Below are positions 1 to 10,104 of a stretch of 64,000 bases of DNA, in pieces. Source of the stretch: Owenweeksia sp963758205 (GTDB taxonomy: Bacteria > Bacteroidota > Bacteroidia > Flavobacteriales > Schleiferiaceae); contig CAVWUM010000001.1 of the NCBI GenBank assembly GCA_963758205.1, positions 434,001 through 498,000 on the forward strand. The letters run 5' to 3'. The translations under genes and the position numbers were made by a program. The first letter of the stretch is position 1, and each line of letters opens with the position of its first letter. Below the pieces are notes generated by a model. That model made no database searches, had not been told where the DNA came from, and was given only the letters and a program-made list of their open reading frames with translations.

Positions 1-2273
1 ACTACATGAGCACTTATTATGATTTGGCCGCATCAAACCCGGGATTAAATACTTCGGATTTTGATGTTTTCCAGTCAAGCGTTACCCCTCCTATAAATGG
101 TCAAAACCCACTTTCTGTTTATAATGGCTTATGGGGTAATACCGGAGCTATTCAAAATGTAAACGCTAATGGAGTTGCAGGTGCTAATTATTTTATCCAG
201 GATAACAGTCAATTCAGGGTAACGGCTTCTACAAGCTTTGATGTTAAGGATCACTCTTTAATTGTTGGGTTTGAATATGAGCAACGTACAGACCGCAGCT
301 ATGCCCTGGATGCTACCAATTTGTGGACAAGAATGCGTGCCTTGCAAAATGCGCCTATTTCTCAGTTGGATTTAGGTAACCCATTATTGGTGCTGGCTGA
401 TGGAAGAATTGTGAACTATAACGACCTACAGGCGGGAGATGTATTTAATGATACCATTATATATAATAGGGCATACAACCCTAATGATGCCAGTGCTTTT
501 GCAGAGAATGTGCGTTCGCAATTAGGTTTAGATCCTTTTGGTACTGATCTTATCAATATTGATAACCTTGATCCAAGTTTATTCTCTTTGGATATGTTCT
601 CTGCTGATGAATTAATTAACCCTAACGGAACCAGGTTTGTTGGTTACTATGGTTATGATCACACAGGTGAGATATTGGATTATGATCCTGATATTTCAGA
701 TTTCTTCCTGGCTACCGATGCTGATGGCAGATTGACCCGCCCGGTTGGAGCGTTTAAGCCAATTTACATTGCAGGTTACATTCAGGATCAGTTTAACTTC
801 AGAGACCTAACATTCAACGTAGGTGTAAGGCTTGACCGCTTTGACCTGAACCAACAGGTTTTACGTGATCCATATATTCTTTATCCATTTTACACTGTAG
901 GTGATATTACAAACTCACCACTTAATCTTGATTTGGAGGGTAATAAAAATATCCCGACTAATATAGGTAGCGATTATAGAGTATATGTAAGCAGTTACAA
1001 TTATTCAAATGCTACTATAGTAGGATATCGTAACGGTGATACCTGGTACACCGCTGATGGTGAGGTTACTCAGGATCCGAGTATATTATCTGACCTTGCC
1101 GGTGGTGGTATTAAGCCACTTACCGTTCAAACTCCGGAAGAAAGAATTGCTGCTGAGGAGGCAAGAGGCGGAAAGTTTATTCCGGCCGAGTCATTTGTGG
1201 ATTACACTCCGCAAACTGTAGTGATGCCACGTATTGCTTTCAACTTCCCGATTACTGATGAAGCAATTTTTATTGCGCATTACGACATTCTTGCTCAGCG
1301 TCCTACTACAGCATTGGCTCGTTTGGATCCATTTGATTACCTGGATCTTATTAACTCCAGAAATTCAGGACTACTCAATAACCCCGATTTAAGACCACAG
1401 CGTACCACAGAGTATGAAATTGGATTTAAGCAGGTTTTAACAGAAAAAACAGCTATTAAAATTTCTGCCTTCTATCGCGAGCTTAGAGATCTTATTCAAA
1501 CTGTACCATTTACGGAAGCATACCCAATTACTTACATAGCTTATGGTAACCGTGACTTTGGTACTACCAAAGGTTTTACCCTTGAATATGAAATGCGTAG
1601 AACCAACAACCTGAAACTTGATGCAAACTATACCCTGCAGTTTGCCAATGGTACAGGTTCAAGTACTACAAGTGGTGCCAACCTTGCACGTGCTGGTCAA
1701 CCTAACCTTAGGTACATACTGCCGCTTAACTATGATAACCGTCACCAAATTTCTGTGCGTTTAGACTACCGATATGGTAAGGGTAGCAATTATAACGGCC
1801 CTGTATGGTTTGATAAGAATGTGTTGGAGAGGTTTGGTGTGAATGTGGTAATGAATGCTATTTCAGGAGCACCTTACACAAAGCGTGATGCACCTTATAT
1901 TATTACCACTCCTAACCCGTCCACTCAAGCCCTTGTTGAAGGCCAAATCAATGGTTCCAGATTACCATGGCAGGTAACTTTTGATGCCAGGATTAATAAA
2001 ATATTTAGCGTAGGTAAAGAGTCAAGCGGAAAGACATTTGAAGTTTACTTCCAGATTCTTAACCTGTTTAACACTCAAAATGTAGTAAACGTGTATAACT
2101 ACACTGGTAGCCCAAGTGATGATGGTTACCTGGTTAGTCCCCAAGCTCAGGCACAGCTTGCAGAGCAAACCAGTACAAATGCCTTTATCGATTTATACAA
2201 CAGAGCAGTTGCCAATCCTTTCAACTATGCCCTTCCAAGAAGATTAAGACTTGGTTTGGTTTATAACTTCTAA
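1..2273 (+). CDS. TonB-dependent receptor-like outer-membrane protein, 5' partial
   Basis: This is the C-terminal part of a large outer-membrane beta-barrel receptor. The frame is open to the first base of the window, so the ATG at 6 is probably an internal Met and the plug and any carboxypeptidase-like N-terminal domain lie upstream. Visible signs are barrel strands rich in aromatic residues and Asn, a 'NPDLRPQRTTEYEIGFKQ' segment typical of TonB receptor barrels, and a last strand ending RLGLVYNF with the usual C-terminal Phe. The stop lies 11 bases before the secreted-protein gene, which is followed by a PorV/PorQ-family gene, so the three look like one operon. The substrate cannot be told. 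Confidence 0.85.
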   Translation, partial: YMSTYYDLAASNPGLNTSDFDVFQSSVTPPINGQNPLSVYNGLWGNTGAIQNVNANGVAGANYFIQDNSQFRVTASTSFDVKDHSLIVGFEYEQRTDRSYALDATNLWTRMRALQNAPISQLDLGNPLLVLADGRIVNYNDLQAGDVFNDTIIYNRAYNPNDASAFAENVRSQLGLDPFGTDLINIDNLDPSLFSLDMFSADELINPNGTRFVGYYGYDHTGEILDYDPDISDFFLATDADGRLTRPVGAFKPIYIAGYIQDQFNFRDLTFNVGVRLDRFDLNQQVLRDPYILYPFYTVGDITNSPLNLDLEGNKNIPTNIGSDYRVYVSSYNYSNATIVGYRNGDTWYTADGEVTQDPSILSDLAGGGIKPLTVQTPEERIAAEEARGGKFIPAESFVDYTPQTVVMPRIAFNFPITDEAIFIAHYDILAQRPTTALARLDPFDYLDLINSRNSGLLNNPDLRPQRTTEYEIGFKQVLTEKTAIKISAFYRELRDLIQTVPFTEAYPITYIAYGNRDFGTTKGFTLEYEMRRTNNLKLDANYTLQFANGTGSSTTSGANLARAGQPNLRYILPLNYDNRHQISVRLDYRYGKGSNYNGPVWFDKNVLERFGVNVVMNAISGAPYTKRDAPYIITTPNPSTQALVEGQINGSRLPWQVTFDARINKIFSVGKESSGKTFEVYFQILNLFNTQNVVNVYNYTGSPSDDGYLVSPQAQAQLAEQTSTNAFIDLYNRAVANPFNYALPRRLRLGLVYNF

Positions 2274-2284
2274 TTGAATTACAG

Positions 2285-5200
2285 ATGAATTATATGAAAA
2301 CAAAGAATTTCCTAACGACAGTACTGGTGCTTATCATCGGTACAGGAAGCGTGTTTGCGAAGGAAAATGTTGGTACGAAATCATCTAAGCAACGTAAATC
2401 CGTAAAAGCGGTGTTGGCTGAAGGTTGTGCTCCTGCTACTTCCGGTGCAGACCTTAACATCAACAACGTACGTACCCGTATCCTCGGTAGTGGTGATATG
2501 TGGTGGGATCTTAACGATGCGAAGTATGAAGTACCAAAAGGTAGCGATAAGCACTCCATGTTTGCCGGTGCGCTGTGGCTTGGTGGTATTGATGAAGCCA
2601 ATAACCTTAAGCTTGCGGCAATGACGTATCGCCAAACCGGGGTTGACTACTGGCCCGGCCCGTTGGATGACAATGCGGCCATTACACCGGAACTATGTCA
2701 AACTTACAACCGCCACTGGATTGTTTACAGAGATGAAGTGGAAACTCATAAAGCCTGGATTGACTGTAAAAACAGCCCTGATTGTAACGAGGCTGAGCGT
2801 TTCCCCGGATACTCTGAAAATGTGCCTCAAAGTATTGTTGAATGGCCGGGTAACGGTATAAGAGGTGAGTTGGCCGGAAAGCTGGCCCCTTACTTTGAAT
2901 CTGATTCAGGTGGTATCCCGGGATTATATGAATACGAAGTGGACTACCCGGGTTATGACCTATTAGGTAACCAGGATTGTAGAACCAAGGAAGTTGATAT
3001 CCTTTATGGTGACCAAACCATTTGGTGGGTTTACAATGATAAGGGTAATGTGCACACTGAAACTCAGGCTGGTGCCTTAGGTTTCGAAATTCGTGCCCAG
3101 GCATTTGCGTTTACCTCTAATGATGAGATAAACAACATGACCTTTAATAATTATCGCATTATCAATAAATCTACTTTCAGGCTTACCGACACATATTTCG
3201 GAACGTGGTTTGACCCTGATTTGGGTAACCCACGTGATGACATTATCGGATCTGATATTGCCCGTGGTTTAGGTTACTGTTATAATGCGGATAGTGACGA
3301 TGAAGGCCCTAATGGTTATGGCCAGAATCCACCTGTTATCGGTTTCGACTTCTTCCAGGGACCGTTTGCTGACTATTACGATGGTATTGACAATGACCGT
3401 GATGGATGTATAGACCAGGTAAGGAATGATGTAGGAGTTTGTGTACCTGAAGATCCAACTACTGGAGTAAATGAGCGTATCATTATGTCTGGTTTTATGT
3501 ACTACAACAACGTTGGTGGTGTACAAGGTAACCCTGATGTTGCTCTGGATTACTACAACTACCTGCGTAGCCTTTGGAAGAATGGTAATGATCTTATAAT
3601 TGAAACGCCTTCCGGACCTGGGAATACCAATAACGGTGATGGTTTTGTGGCTACTAATATTGGTACCAAAACAGTTTTTGCTTACCCGGGAATGTCTTTT
3701 GATACCACTGGCGCTTATGAGCCAAGTTCACCAATCGACTGGTGGGAATCTCCTGCTAACCTCAATGACAAAAGGGGACTACACTCTGCCGGACCTTTCT
3801 CTCTGGCCCCAGGTGCCTTGAACTTTATTACCACTGGTAACGTATGGGCCAGAAACTTTGCAAGCAATGACCTTTTTGCATCAGTAAATGATGTGATTAT
3901 TGCTGACGATAAGGCTCAGCAGCTATTTGATAACTGCTTTAAAATTCTTGACGGACCTTCTTCTCCAAACCTTAATGGCGAAGGTGGTGATATCGTAGAG
4001 TTGGACAGAGAGTTGATTTTTAAACTTGGTGGAAATCTGTTTGATGAAAATAACCCGGATAATGCTATTATTACGTACAATCAAAAAGATCCGGCAATAC
4101 CACCAAAACCAAATTGGGGGCCAGCCGAAATTGATAGTGCTACCAAGGCTGGATATTTCAATTATCGTTTTGAGGGTTTCCAGATTTTCCAGGTAGCTAA
4201 TGCTAACGTGAGTGTGGATAATCTTTACGATCCTGCTCAATCAAGGTTGATCTTTCAATCAGATGTTAAAAATGATATCGGACAGCTGGTAAACTTTGAG
4301 CTGGATCAGTCATTGGACAATGGAGCGCTTGTGCCGGTTGATAAAACTTTACAGGCAGAAAATGATGGTATTAAACTTACCTATAGGTTGTTAGAGGATG
4401 CTTTTGCCACCGGTGATAAGCGACTTATAAATAATAGAGAGTATTATTTCTACATAGTGGCTTATGCTCAAAATCAGTACGAAATCACTAATCCTCTTAA
4501 CTTAAATCAGCCTTCTCAAAAGCTGCCATACCTTGCAGGTAGAGATTTGGGTAACGGACAAAAGCCTTATGTTGCCATTCCTCATAAAAGGGAACGAGAC
4601 GGTAAACTTTATACTTCTGACTATGGTGATGGATTACCTATTACACGATTTAGTGGGACAGGTACAAGTGGTAACTTTGTTAGATTAACTGATGAAACCA
4701 GAACTGAAATTGCCACAACATTTGGCAAAGATGAGTTGGATTATATTGCAGGTTTTGGTCCATTTGATGTTAAAGTAGTTGACCCAACCCAGGTTGTAGG
4801 TGGTGACTTCAGGTTGTCATTTACACAAACAACCCCTATTGATAGCGCACGCTGGAGTATTGTTGGTGTTACCGATCCTACCTATAATTATGAATCCAGG
4901 GCAACTATCTCCTTCCTTGGTGAGGAAATTATTTCTGACCTGGGTATATCTGTAGCCTTCCGTAATACCCCACGTCCCGGGTTTGATGAAGATGACTTAA
5001 GAAATAATGGGGTTGTTGGTGGTGAAGTTGCGTATGGTAATGCAAGAAGACCTTGGTTAACAGGGGTAATTGATGATGCATCTTACACCCCACTTAACTG
5101 GATTTTGGGTGGAAATAACTATGATGCAAATGCTCCTGGTTCACTTTACAATTCAGTATTTACAGGGCCTACTACTGATAGGGTTTATCCTGACCCTGAT

Positions 5201-6355
5201 GGAAGATTCCAGCAGATATTAGGAGGAACCTGGGCTCCTTTCTACTTAGGTAGTTCTGTTAATTCTGATCCTGGATTTGGTATTAGCCCAACAAAGGGGA
5301 GTGGTGTTCCAATTCCTAACCTTCCTAATGTTGATGTGGTAATTACCAGTGACCACACCAAATGGACAAGGTGTCCGGTATTTGAATTAGGAGATGAAAC
5401 CACAGCTAATGATGGTGGGGTTAGAAAGTACAGACTACGTTCGGGCCGCACCCTAAATAAAGATGGTAATGGTGGATTGGTACCTGATGCAGATCCTAAC
5501 AATACAGGATGGAGTTACTTCCCTGGTTACGCAGTAAATGTTGAAACAGGCGAAAGACTATCTATGGCCTTTGGCGAAAGTAGCTGGTTGAAGTCAGAAA
5601 ATGGTGGTGACATGAAATGGAACCCCACTTCCAATCTTCGTGATAAACTTGGAAACTTTGTAATGGGTGGTATGCATGTAGTTTACATTCTTGCCGACTC
5701 AAGCAACGTAACCGGAGGTAACAATTATGTAGATCTTACATACAAAGGTGATGATATTAATCAGTGGCCGTTAAAAGACATCCTTGATGAAACTATCTTC
5801 CCTGTTTATACTACAAGGTTATTTAAAGGTTTTGCCTGGGCTAGTTTGCCATTGGTTTCTGAACCTGGGTTTGAATTTGGAGATTACAGCGACATTCCTA
5901 CTGATGTTACTGTTTCCCTTAGAGTTGAAAAGCCTTATCAGCGTTCGGAGGGTAGTGATGCCAATAATGGATTTCCGGAGTACGGCTTTAGCACCACAGG
6001 AAGCCAGCCAATTGCCGATATCAATATTGCTAAAAATGCACTTGATGATATCAGAGTAGTACCTAATCCGTATTATGGTTCATCGCTATATGAGGATTCT
6101 CAATTGGATAACATTGTTAAGATTACCAATCTTCCTGATAATTGTAGGATCAACATCTTTATGACTAATGGTACACTGGTAAGGTCATTTAACAAGGCAA
6201 ACACCCAATCCTATATAGAGTGGGATCTTAAAAATGACTTCAATGTACCTATCGCCAGCGGTGTTTACATTATCCATATTGATGCCGGTGAGCTTGGCGA
6301 AACAGTAGTAAAATGGATCGGTAGTATCCGTCCGGTGGATCTTAACGCATTCTAA
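2285..6355 (+). CDS. large secreted protein with T9SS-type C-terminal domain
   Basis: A 1356-residue secreted protein of unknown function. The N-terminus is a signal peptide (Lys-rich start, hydrophobic core, cut near VFA-KE). Around residue 365 lies an acidic 'DGIDNDRDGCID' loop like calcium-binding thrombospondin type 3 repeats. The last ~90 residues begin 'VVPNPYYGSS', pass through 'TNGTLVRSF' and 'WDLKNDFNVPIASGVYIIHI', and resemble the Por secretion (type A) sorting domain of T9SS cargo, although a short tail follows it. It sits between a TonB-receptor-like gene and a PorV/PorQ-family gene, 17 bases before the latter. Proposed role: a surface-attached or secreted partner of the upstream receptor; this is inferred from context. 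An alternative start is the Met at 2294. Confidence 0.8.
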   Translation: MNYMKTKNFLTTVLVLIIGTGSVFAKENVGTKSSKQRKSVKAVLAEGCAPATSGADLNINNVRTRILGSGDMWWDLNDAKYEVPKGSDKHSMFAGALWLGGIDEANNLKLAAMTYRQTGVDYWPGPLDDNAAITPELCQTYNRHWIVYRDEVETHKAWIDCKNSPDCNEAERFPGYSENVPQSIVEWPGNGIRGELAGKLAPYFESDSGGIPGLYEYEVDYPGYDLLGNQDCRTKEVDILYGDQTIWWVYNDKGNVHTETQAGALGFEIRAQAFAFTSNDEINNMTFNNYRIINKSTFRLTDTYFGTWFDPDLGNPRDDIIGSDIARGLGYCYNADSDDEGPNGYGQNPPVIGFDFFQGPFADYYDGIDNDRDGCIDQVRNDVGVCVPEDPTTGVNERIIMSGFMYYNNVGGVQGNPDVALDYYNYLRSLWKNGNDLIIETPSGPGNTNNGDGFVATNIGTKTVFAYPGMSFDTTGAYEPSSPIDWWESPANLNDKRGLHSAGPFSLAPGALNFITTGNVWARNFASNDLFASVNDVIIADDKAQQLFDNCFKILDGPSSPNLNGEGGDIVELDRELIFKLGGNLFDENNPDNAIITYNQKDPAIPPKPNWGPAEIDSATKAGYFNYRFEGFQIFQVANANVSVDNLYDPAQSRLIFQSDVKNDIGQLVNFELDQSLDNGALVPVDKTLQAENDGIKLTYRLLEDAFATGDKRLINNREYYFYIVAYAQNQYEITNPLNLNQPSQKLPYLAGRDLGNGQKPYVAIPHKRERDGKLYTSDYGDGLPITRFSGTGTSGNFVRLTDETRTEIATTFGKDELDYIAGFGPFDVKVVDPTQVVGGDFRLSFTQTTPIDSARWSIVGVTDPTYNYESRATISFLGEEIISDLGISVAFRNTPRPGFDEDDLRNNGVVGGEVAYGNARRPWLTGVIDDASYTPLNWILGGNNYDANAPGSLYNSVFTGPTTDRVYPDPDGRFQQILGGTWAPFYLGSSVNSDPGFGISPTKGSGVPIPNLPNVDVVITSDHTKWTRCPVFELGDETTANDGGVRKYRLRSGRTLNKDGNGGLVPDADPNNTGWSYFPGYAVNVETGERLSMAFGESSWLKSENGGDMKWNPTSNLRDKLGNFVMGGMHVVYILADSSNVTGGNNYVDLTYKGDDINQWPLKDILDETIFPVYTTRLFKGFAWASLPLVSEPGFEFGDYSDIPTDVTVSLRVEKPYQRSEGSDANNGFPEYGFSTTGSQPIADINIAKNALDDIRVVPNPYYGSSLYEDSQLDNIVKITNLPDNCRINIFMTNGTLVRSFNKANTQSYIEWDLKNDFNVPIASGVYIIHIDAGELGETVVKWIGSIRPVDLNAF

Positions 6356-6372
6356 AAATATACCTGAAGAGA

Positions 6373-7407
6373 ATGAAAAAAAGTATATCTATAAGCGTAT
6401 TGGCAGCCTCCCTTTTTTTAGGGGGCAGCCTATATGCAGGAAACCCACAAAGGGTTGGACAGGCAGGAGCATCAGAATTATTAATTAACCCATGGGCCCG
6501 AAGTACAGGCTGGGGTGGAGTAAACCTGGCAGGGGTTAAAGGAGTTGAAGCCAGCTTTTTGAACATTGCCGGTACAGCCGGGATTGATCGTACCGATGTA
6601 GCCTTTGCCAATACCCAGTGGCTTGTAAATTCCGGTATTTCAATAAACTCATTTGGTTTTACCCAAAAGGTTGGATCCAGTGGAGTGATGGGTGCCAATA
6701 TTGTAGCTCTGAACTACGGTGAATGGGAAATTACAGATGAGTTTAATCCTGACGGTGGAATAGGAACCATTAGCCCCAGCACCATTACAATTGGTGTGAG
6801 TTATGCCCAAAAGTTTACAGAAAGTATTCAGGGTGGTGTTCACATTAAAGTGTATAATTCATCCTTTACAAACCTTAGTGTAACTGCCGTGTGTTTTGAT
6901 GCCGGTGTGCAATACCACACGGGTGATGATAAGGAACTCAAGTTCGGTGTAACCCTTAAAAATATCGGTCCATCGGCCTCCTTTAGTGGAGATGGACAGG
7001 TCGTTAACCTGCCTTCACCTACAGGGCTTTATACCCAGGCTTATCAGGAGAGGAGCTCTGATTTTGAACTTCCGGTTTTATTGGCCTTAGGCGGTAGCTA
7101 TGATTTTAATTTTACTGATCAGCGTTTTACAGTGGCTGGTTCATTCCAGTCTAACTCTTTTGAAAAGGATCAGTACACCTTGGGTGGAGAGTATTCCATG
7201 AAGGAAATTGTGGCAGTTCGCGCTGGTTACACATTCTTCGATAATAGTGATAATGAAAAAATCACTACTGTATTTACAGGTGTTTCTGCCGGTTTTGGTG
7301 TAAACGTTCCGATTGGGGATAATAAGCTTTTGGTTGATTACTCCTATCGTGATACCAAGCAGTTTAAAGGCATACACTCTATAGGTCTAACCTTCTCATT
7401 GAGGTAA
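6373..7407 (+). CDS. PorV/PorQ family (UPF0164-like) outer-membrane protein
   Basis: A 344-residue predicted beta-barrel with a signal peptide ending in LYAG. The early sequence 'RVGQAGASELLINPWARSTGWGG' and the 'NIAGTAGI' segment match the start of PorV/PorQ-family barrels, where a mature N-terminal Gly-Ala-rich stretch precedes the first strand. PorV is the outer-membrane shuttle that recognises T9SS C-terminal domains and hands cargo to the attachment machinery. This copy follows a single T9SS-type cargo gene and is likely a dedicated paralogue rather than the housekeeping PorV, which is an inference. The operon ends at a strong hairpin 38 bases after the stop. Confidence 0.8.
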   Translation: MKKSISISVLAASLFLGGSLYAGNPQRVGQAGASELLINPWARSTGWGGVNLAGVKGVEASFLNIAGTAGIDRTDVAFANTQWLVNSGISINSFGFTQKVGSSGVMGANIVALNYGEWEITDEFNPDGGIGTISPSTITIGVSYAQKFTESIQGGVHIKVYNSSFTNLSVTAVCFDAGVQYHTGDDKELKFGVTLKNIGPSASFSGDGQVVNLPSPTGLYTQAYQERSSDFELPVLLALGGSYDFNFTDQRFTVAGSFQSNSFEKDQYTLGGEYSMKEIVAVRAGYTFFDNSDNEKITTVFTGVSAGFGVNVPIGDNKLLVDYSYRDTKQFKGIHSIGLTFSLR

Positions 7408-7444
7408 GATTATTCGGTAAACAAATTTTTGTAATTTTACGATC

Positions 7445-7480
7445 GCAAAAAAGGCCAATTCTTTAATTGGTCTTTTTTGC
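7445..7480 (+). terminator. rho-independent terminator after the PorV-like gene
   Basis: A 16-bp stem (GCAAAAAAGGCCAATT paired with AATTGGTCTTTTTTGC, one G-U pair) closes over a CTTT loop. The 3' arm itself supplies the run of T. It separates the T9SS-related operon from greA. Confidence 0.85.
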
Positions 7481-7501
7481 GTTTTATTAATATTGATCAC
7501 T

Positions 7502-7975
7502 ATGGGAATTAACTATTATACAAAAGAAGGGCTCCAAAAGCTTAAAAATGAGCTGGAGCACATGAAGAGCGTGGAGAGGCCGAATATTTCAAAGCAAATT
7601 GCCGAGGCCCGGGATAAAGGAGATTTATCCGAAAATGCCGAGTATGATGCCGCTAAGGAAGCTCAGGGCTTACTGGAAATGAAGATCAGCAAGATGGAAG
7701 AAACACTGGCCAATGCGCGTGTATTGGATAGTTCAATGGTTGATGTAAGCAAGGTTATGGTGCTCTCAAATGTTAAAATAAGGAATACCGCCAATAAAGC
7801 TGAAATGAAGTACAAGTTGGTATCTGAATCTGAAGCCGATCTTAAGAGTGGTAAGATATCAGTAAACTCACCTATCGGTAAAGGCCTAATTGGAAAAAAG
7901 GTTGGTGATACCGCTGAAATACAGGTGCCTTCCGGTAAAATGACTTTTGAGATTGTAGAAATAACCCTCGATTAA
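7502..7975 (+). CDS. greA: transcription elongation factor GreA
   Basis: A 157-residue GreA/GreB-family factor that rescues backtracked RNA polymerase by stimulating transcript cleavage. The N-terminal coiled coil carries the acidic tip 'ARDKGDLSENAEYDAAKEAQ' that inserts into the secondary channel. The C-terminal half has the conserved 'SPIGKGLIGKKVGD' FKBP-like segment. Length is standard for the family. I chose the ATG at 7502; a TTG at 7493 is in frame but would add three residues not usual in GreA. The stop is one base before the HIT gene, so the two are likely co-transcribed. Confidence 0.96.
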   Translation: MGINYYTKEGLQKLKNELEHMKSVERPNISKQIAEARDKGDLSENAEYDAAKEAQGLLEMKISKMEETLANARVLDSSMVDVSKVMVLSNVKIRNTANKAEMKYKLVSESEADLKSGKISVNSPIGKGLIGKKVGDTAEIQVPSGKMTFEIVEITLD

Positions 7976-7976
7976 T

Positions 7977-8369
7977 ATGAGTACCATCTTTAGCAAAATA
8001 ATAGCAGGTGAGTTGCCGGCACATAAAATAGCCGAAGATGAAAATTATCTTGCTTTTCTGGATATCAACCCGCTTAAAGAGGGGCATACTCTGGTGATTC
8101 CTAAAAAACCGACAGACTATATTTTTGATATTGCAGATGATAACTACCAGGGCCTATGGCTATTTGCTAAAAAAGTATCTCATGCCATTGGTAAAGCCAT
8201 CGACTGCAAGCGTGTGGGTGTTGCTGTAATTGGGCTTGAGGTAGCCCATGCTCATATTCATCTAATACCCATTAATTCGGTTGCTGATATTGACTTCAGT
8301 AGGCCTAAGCTTAGTTTAAGTAATGAAGATCTGGCCAAAACAGCGGATAAAATAAAAGACAGGCTGTAA
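7977..8369 (+). CDS. HIT family protein (Hint-like nucleotide hydrolase)
   Basis: A 130-residue histidine-triad protein. The N-terminal 'IFSKIIAGELPAHKIAEDE' and 'DINPLKEGHTLVIPK' are characteristic of the Hint/HinT branch, and the triad is H91-A-H93-I-H95, with the middle His expected as nucleophile. Family members hydrolyse purine nucleoside phosphoramidates and related nucleotides in the cytoplasm. It starts one base after the greA stop. Its own stop abuts the stop of the convergent ruvC gene with no spacer. Confidence 0.93.
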   Translation: MSTIFSKIIAGELPAHKIAEDENYLAFLDINPLKEGHTLVIPKKPTDYIFDIADDNYQGLWLFAKKVSHAIGKAIDCKRVGVAVIGLEVAHAHIHLIPINSVADIDFSRPKLSLSNEDLAKTADKIKDRL

Positions 8370-8948
8370 TTACTTTTTACCAATCCGCTCAGGGTTGGCC
8401 TGTATAAATTTAGCCCAGTTCCCACTTTTGCTTTTTGATTTTTTTGCAGAGGTAGCAACGATAACCTCACCCTGATAGTGGTGGCATAATGCTACAGCCA
8501 GACCATCAGTAGCATCCATATAACTGCTCTCAATTTTGGTTTTGAGGGTGCTCTCAAGTATAGAGGCAACCTGCTCCTTTGAGGCATTTCCGTTACCTGT
8601 AATTGATTGTTTTACTTTTCTTGGTGCGTACTCTACTATAGGTATTTCGCGGTACAAGGCAGCAGCCATAACTACACCCTGAGCCCGGCCCAGTTTTAAC
8701 ATGGATTGCACGTTTTTCCCAAAAAACGGAGCTTCAACAGCCATTTCATCAGGATGATACTGATCTACCAAAGCCAATGTGCGCTCAAATATGCGCTTCA
8801 ATTTATCGGTATGCTCTTTAAGTTTATTGAGCATAACTACGCCAACAGCAAGTGTTTCTATCTGGTTTTTTCCGGTAACCTTAATAATACCATACCCTAA
8901 TATATTGGTACCGGGGTCCACGCCCATTATCACTTTCTCCTTCTGCAT
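8370..8948 (-). CDS. ruvC: crossover junction endodeoxyribonuclease RuvC
   Basis: A 192-residue Holliday-junction resolvase, which nicks four-way junctions symmetrically together with RuvAB during recombination. Acidic catalytic residues of the RNase H-like fold are visible at D11 (GVDPGT), E72 (AVEAPFF), D145 and D148 (YMDATDGLA). The C-terminus has an extra basic tail (~25 residues, Lys/Ser rich) beyond the usual end. It is transcribed alone on the minus strand, convergent with the HIT gene and divergent from the glycosyltransferase, with 46 bases between the two starts. Confidence 0.96.
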   Translation of the reverse strand: MQKEKVIMGVDPGTNILGYGIIKVTGKNQIETLAVGVVMLNKLKEHTDKLKRIFERTLALVDQYHPDEMAVEAPFFGKNVQSMLKLGRAQGVVMAAALYREIPIVEYAPRKVKQSITGNGNASKEQVASILESTLKTKIESSYMDATDGLAVALCHHYQGEVIVATSAKKSKSKSGNWAKFIQANPERIGKK

Positions 8949-8994
8949 ATGTTGACGAAAATAATGTAATAATTTAGAGGCCTAATTCCATCCT

Positions 8995-10104
8995 TTGATT
9001 TTTATCATCTCTTTTTCCACCGTACTTCTGGCCCTTTATGGTTTCATGATTTTCTATTTCTGGCGTGGGTGGAGCAGGCGCAGTGAATCACCGATCAATA
9101 AGGTGGAGGACCGGAACTATGTTTCTGTGATTATTCCCTTCAGAAATGAGGAGCAGTCTCTTCCTGAGCTTCTGGATGACCTTTATAGGCAGAGCTACCC
9201 CGCACATCTTTTGGAAGTGATTTTTATAAATGATCACTCCGAAGACAGTGGTTCTGCGTTGATTGAAAATTTTAAGGTGAAAGCCCCTTTTAAAGTAATA
9301 TTAGTAAACAATACAGCTGCGGGTAAGAAAAATGCCCTTAGAGATGGAATGAAGCATGTGAGCGGTGATATTATTCTTCAAACGGATGCTGATTGCCGAC
9401 TCTCGGAGGATTGGGTAAATAGCTTGATGTTATCATTTGCCGATAACATCAGCCTTGTATTGGGGCCTGTAAATATGATTGCCAGAAGTGGTTTTTGGTC
9501 AGCATTTGCAGCCCTTGATTTTATGAGCCTGCAGGCCAGTGGTGCCGCCCTGGCTTTAACCGGAAGGCCTATTATGGGTAGTGCGGCAAATATGGCTTAC
9601 AAAAAGGAGCTTTGGGATAAAGCTCACACTTCGGGTTCTTCCCGCGAAAGCGGAGATGATGTATTTTTAATACAGGCCGCAAAGGCTATGAAGGCTGGTA
9701 TTGCATTCAATACCTCTCAAAAGTCAATTGTAAAAACATCCTCACCTAAATCCTTTAATGAGATGATACTGCAAAGGAGCCGCTGGGGAGCTAAAACTCC
9801 CTCGTATACCTCTGTGCTGGCAAAAGGTATCGCGCTACTTGTGGCTATTTATTCCACATGGTGCATGCTGTTGCTTGGGCTGGGTATTTACTACAGGCCG
9901 GCATTGCAGCTTTTTATTTTTATGCTGGGAGCTAAAACTGTGCTGGATTACTTTTTTTTAAAATCATACGGCAAGGCTACATTGCAGGAGGAGTTGATGC
10001 GAATATTTCCTTCGGCAGCGCTCTTTTACCCGTTTTACATTGTAATGACGTTGCTCACAATGCTGTTGGGAAAATCCACCTGGAAGGGGAGAACTATTCG
10101 CTAA
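8995..10104 (+). CDS. family 2 glycosyltransferase, membrane-bound
   Basis: A 369-residue GT2 enzyme with an N-terminal membrane helix (residues ~2-23), a GT-A catalytic domain and two or three C-terminal helices. Motifs seen are NDHSED (79-84), TDAD (130-133, metal/nucleotide-sugar binding), GDD (220-222) and Q260-RSRW, the processive-type QxxRW variant. The acceptor and sugar are unknown. No ATG is available upstream of the first helix: TTG at 8995 gives the full helix, and the next Met (9046) would cut it. The last 11 bases overlap the end of the convergent MscS gene. Confidence 0.88.
   Translation: MIFIISFSTVLLALYGFMIFYFWRGWSRRSESPINKVEDRNYVSVIIPFRNEEQSLPELLDDLYRQSYPAHLLEVIFINDHSEDSGSALIENFKVKAPFKVILVNNTAAGKKNALRDGMKHVSGDIILQTDADCRLSEDWVNSLMLSFADNISLVLGPVNMIARSGFWSAFAALDFMSLQASGAALALTGRPIMGSAANMAYKKELWDKAHTSGSSRESGDDVFLIQAAKAMKAGIAFNTSQKSIVKTSSPKSFNEMILQRSRWGAKTPSYTSVLAKGIALLVAIYSTWCMLLLGLGIYYRPALQLFIFMLGAKTVLDYFFLKSYGKATLQEELMRIFPSAALFYPFYIVMTLLTMLLGKSTWKGRTIR

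Noticed and set aside
2290..3104. Long antisense open frames within the T9SS-type protein gene
   Set aside because: The plus-strand frame is uninterrupted with signal peptide and sorting domain; the antisense frames show no domain.
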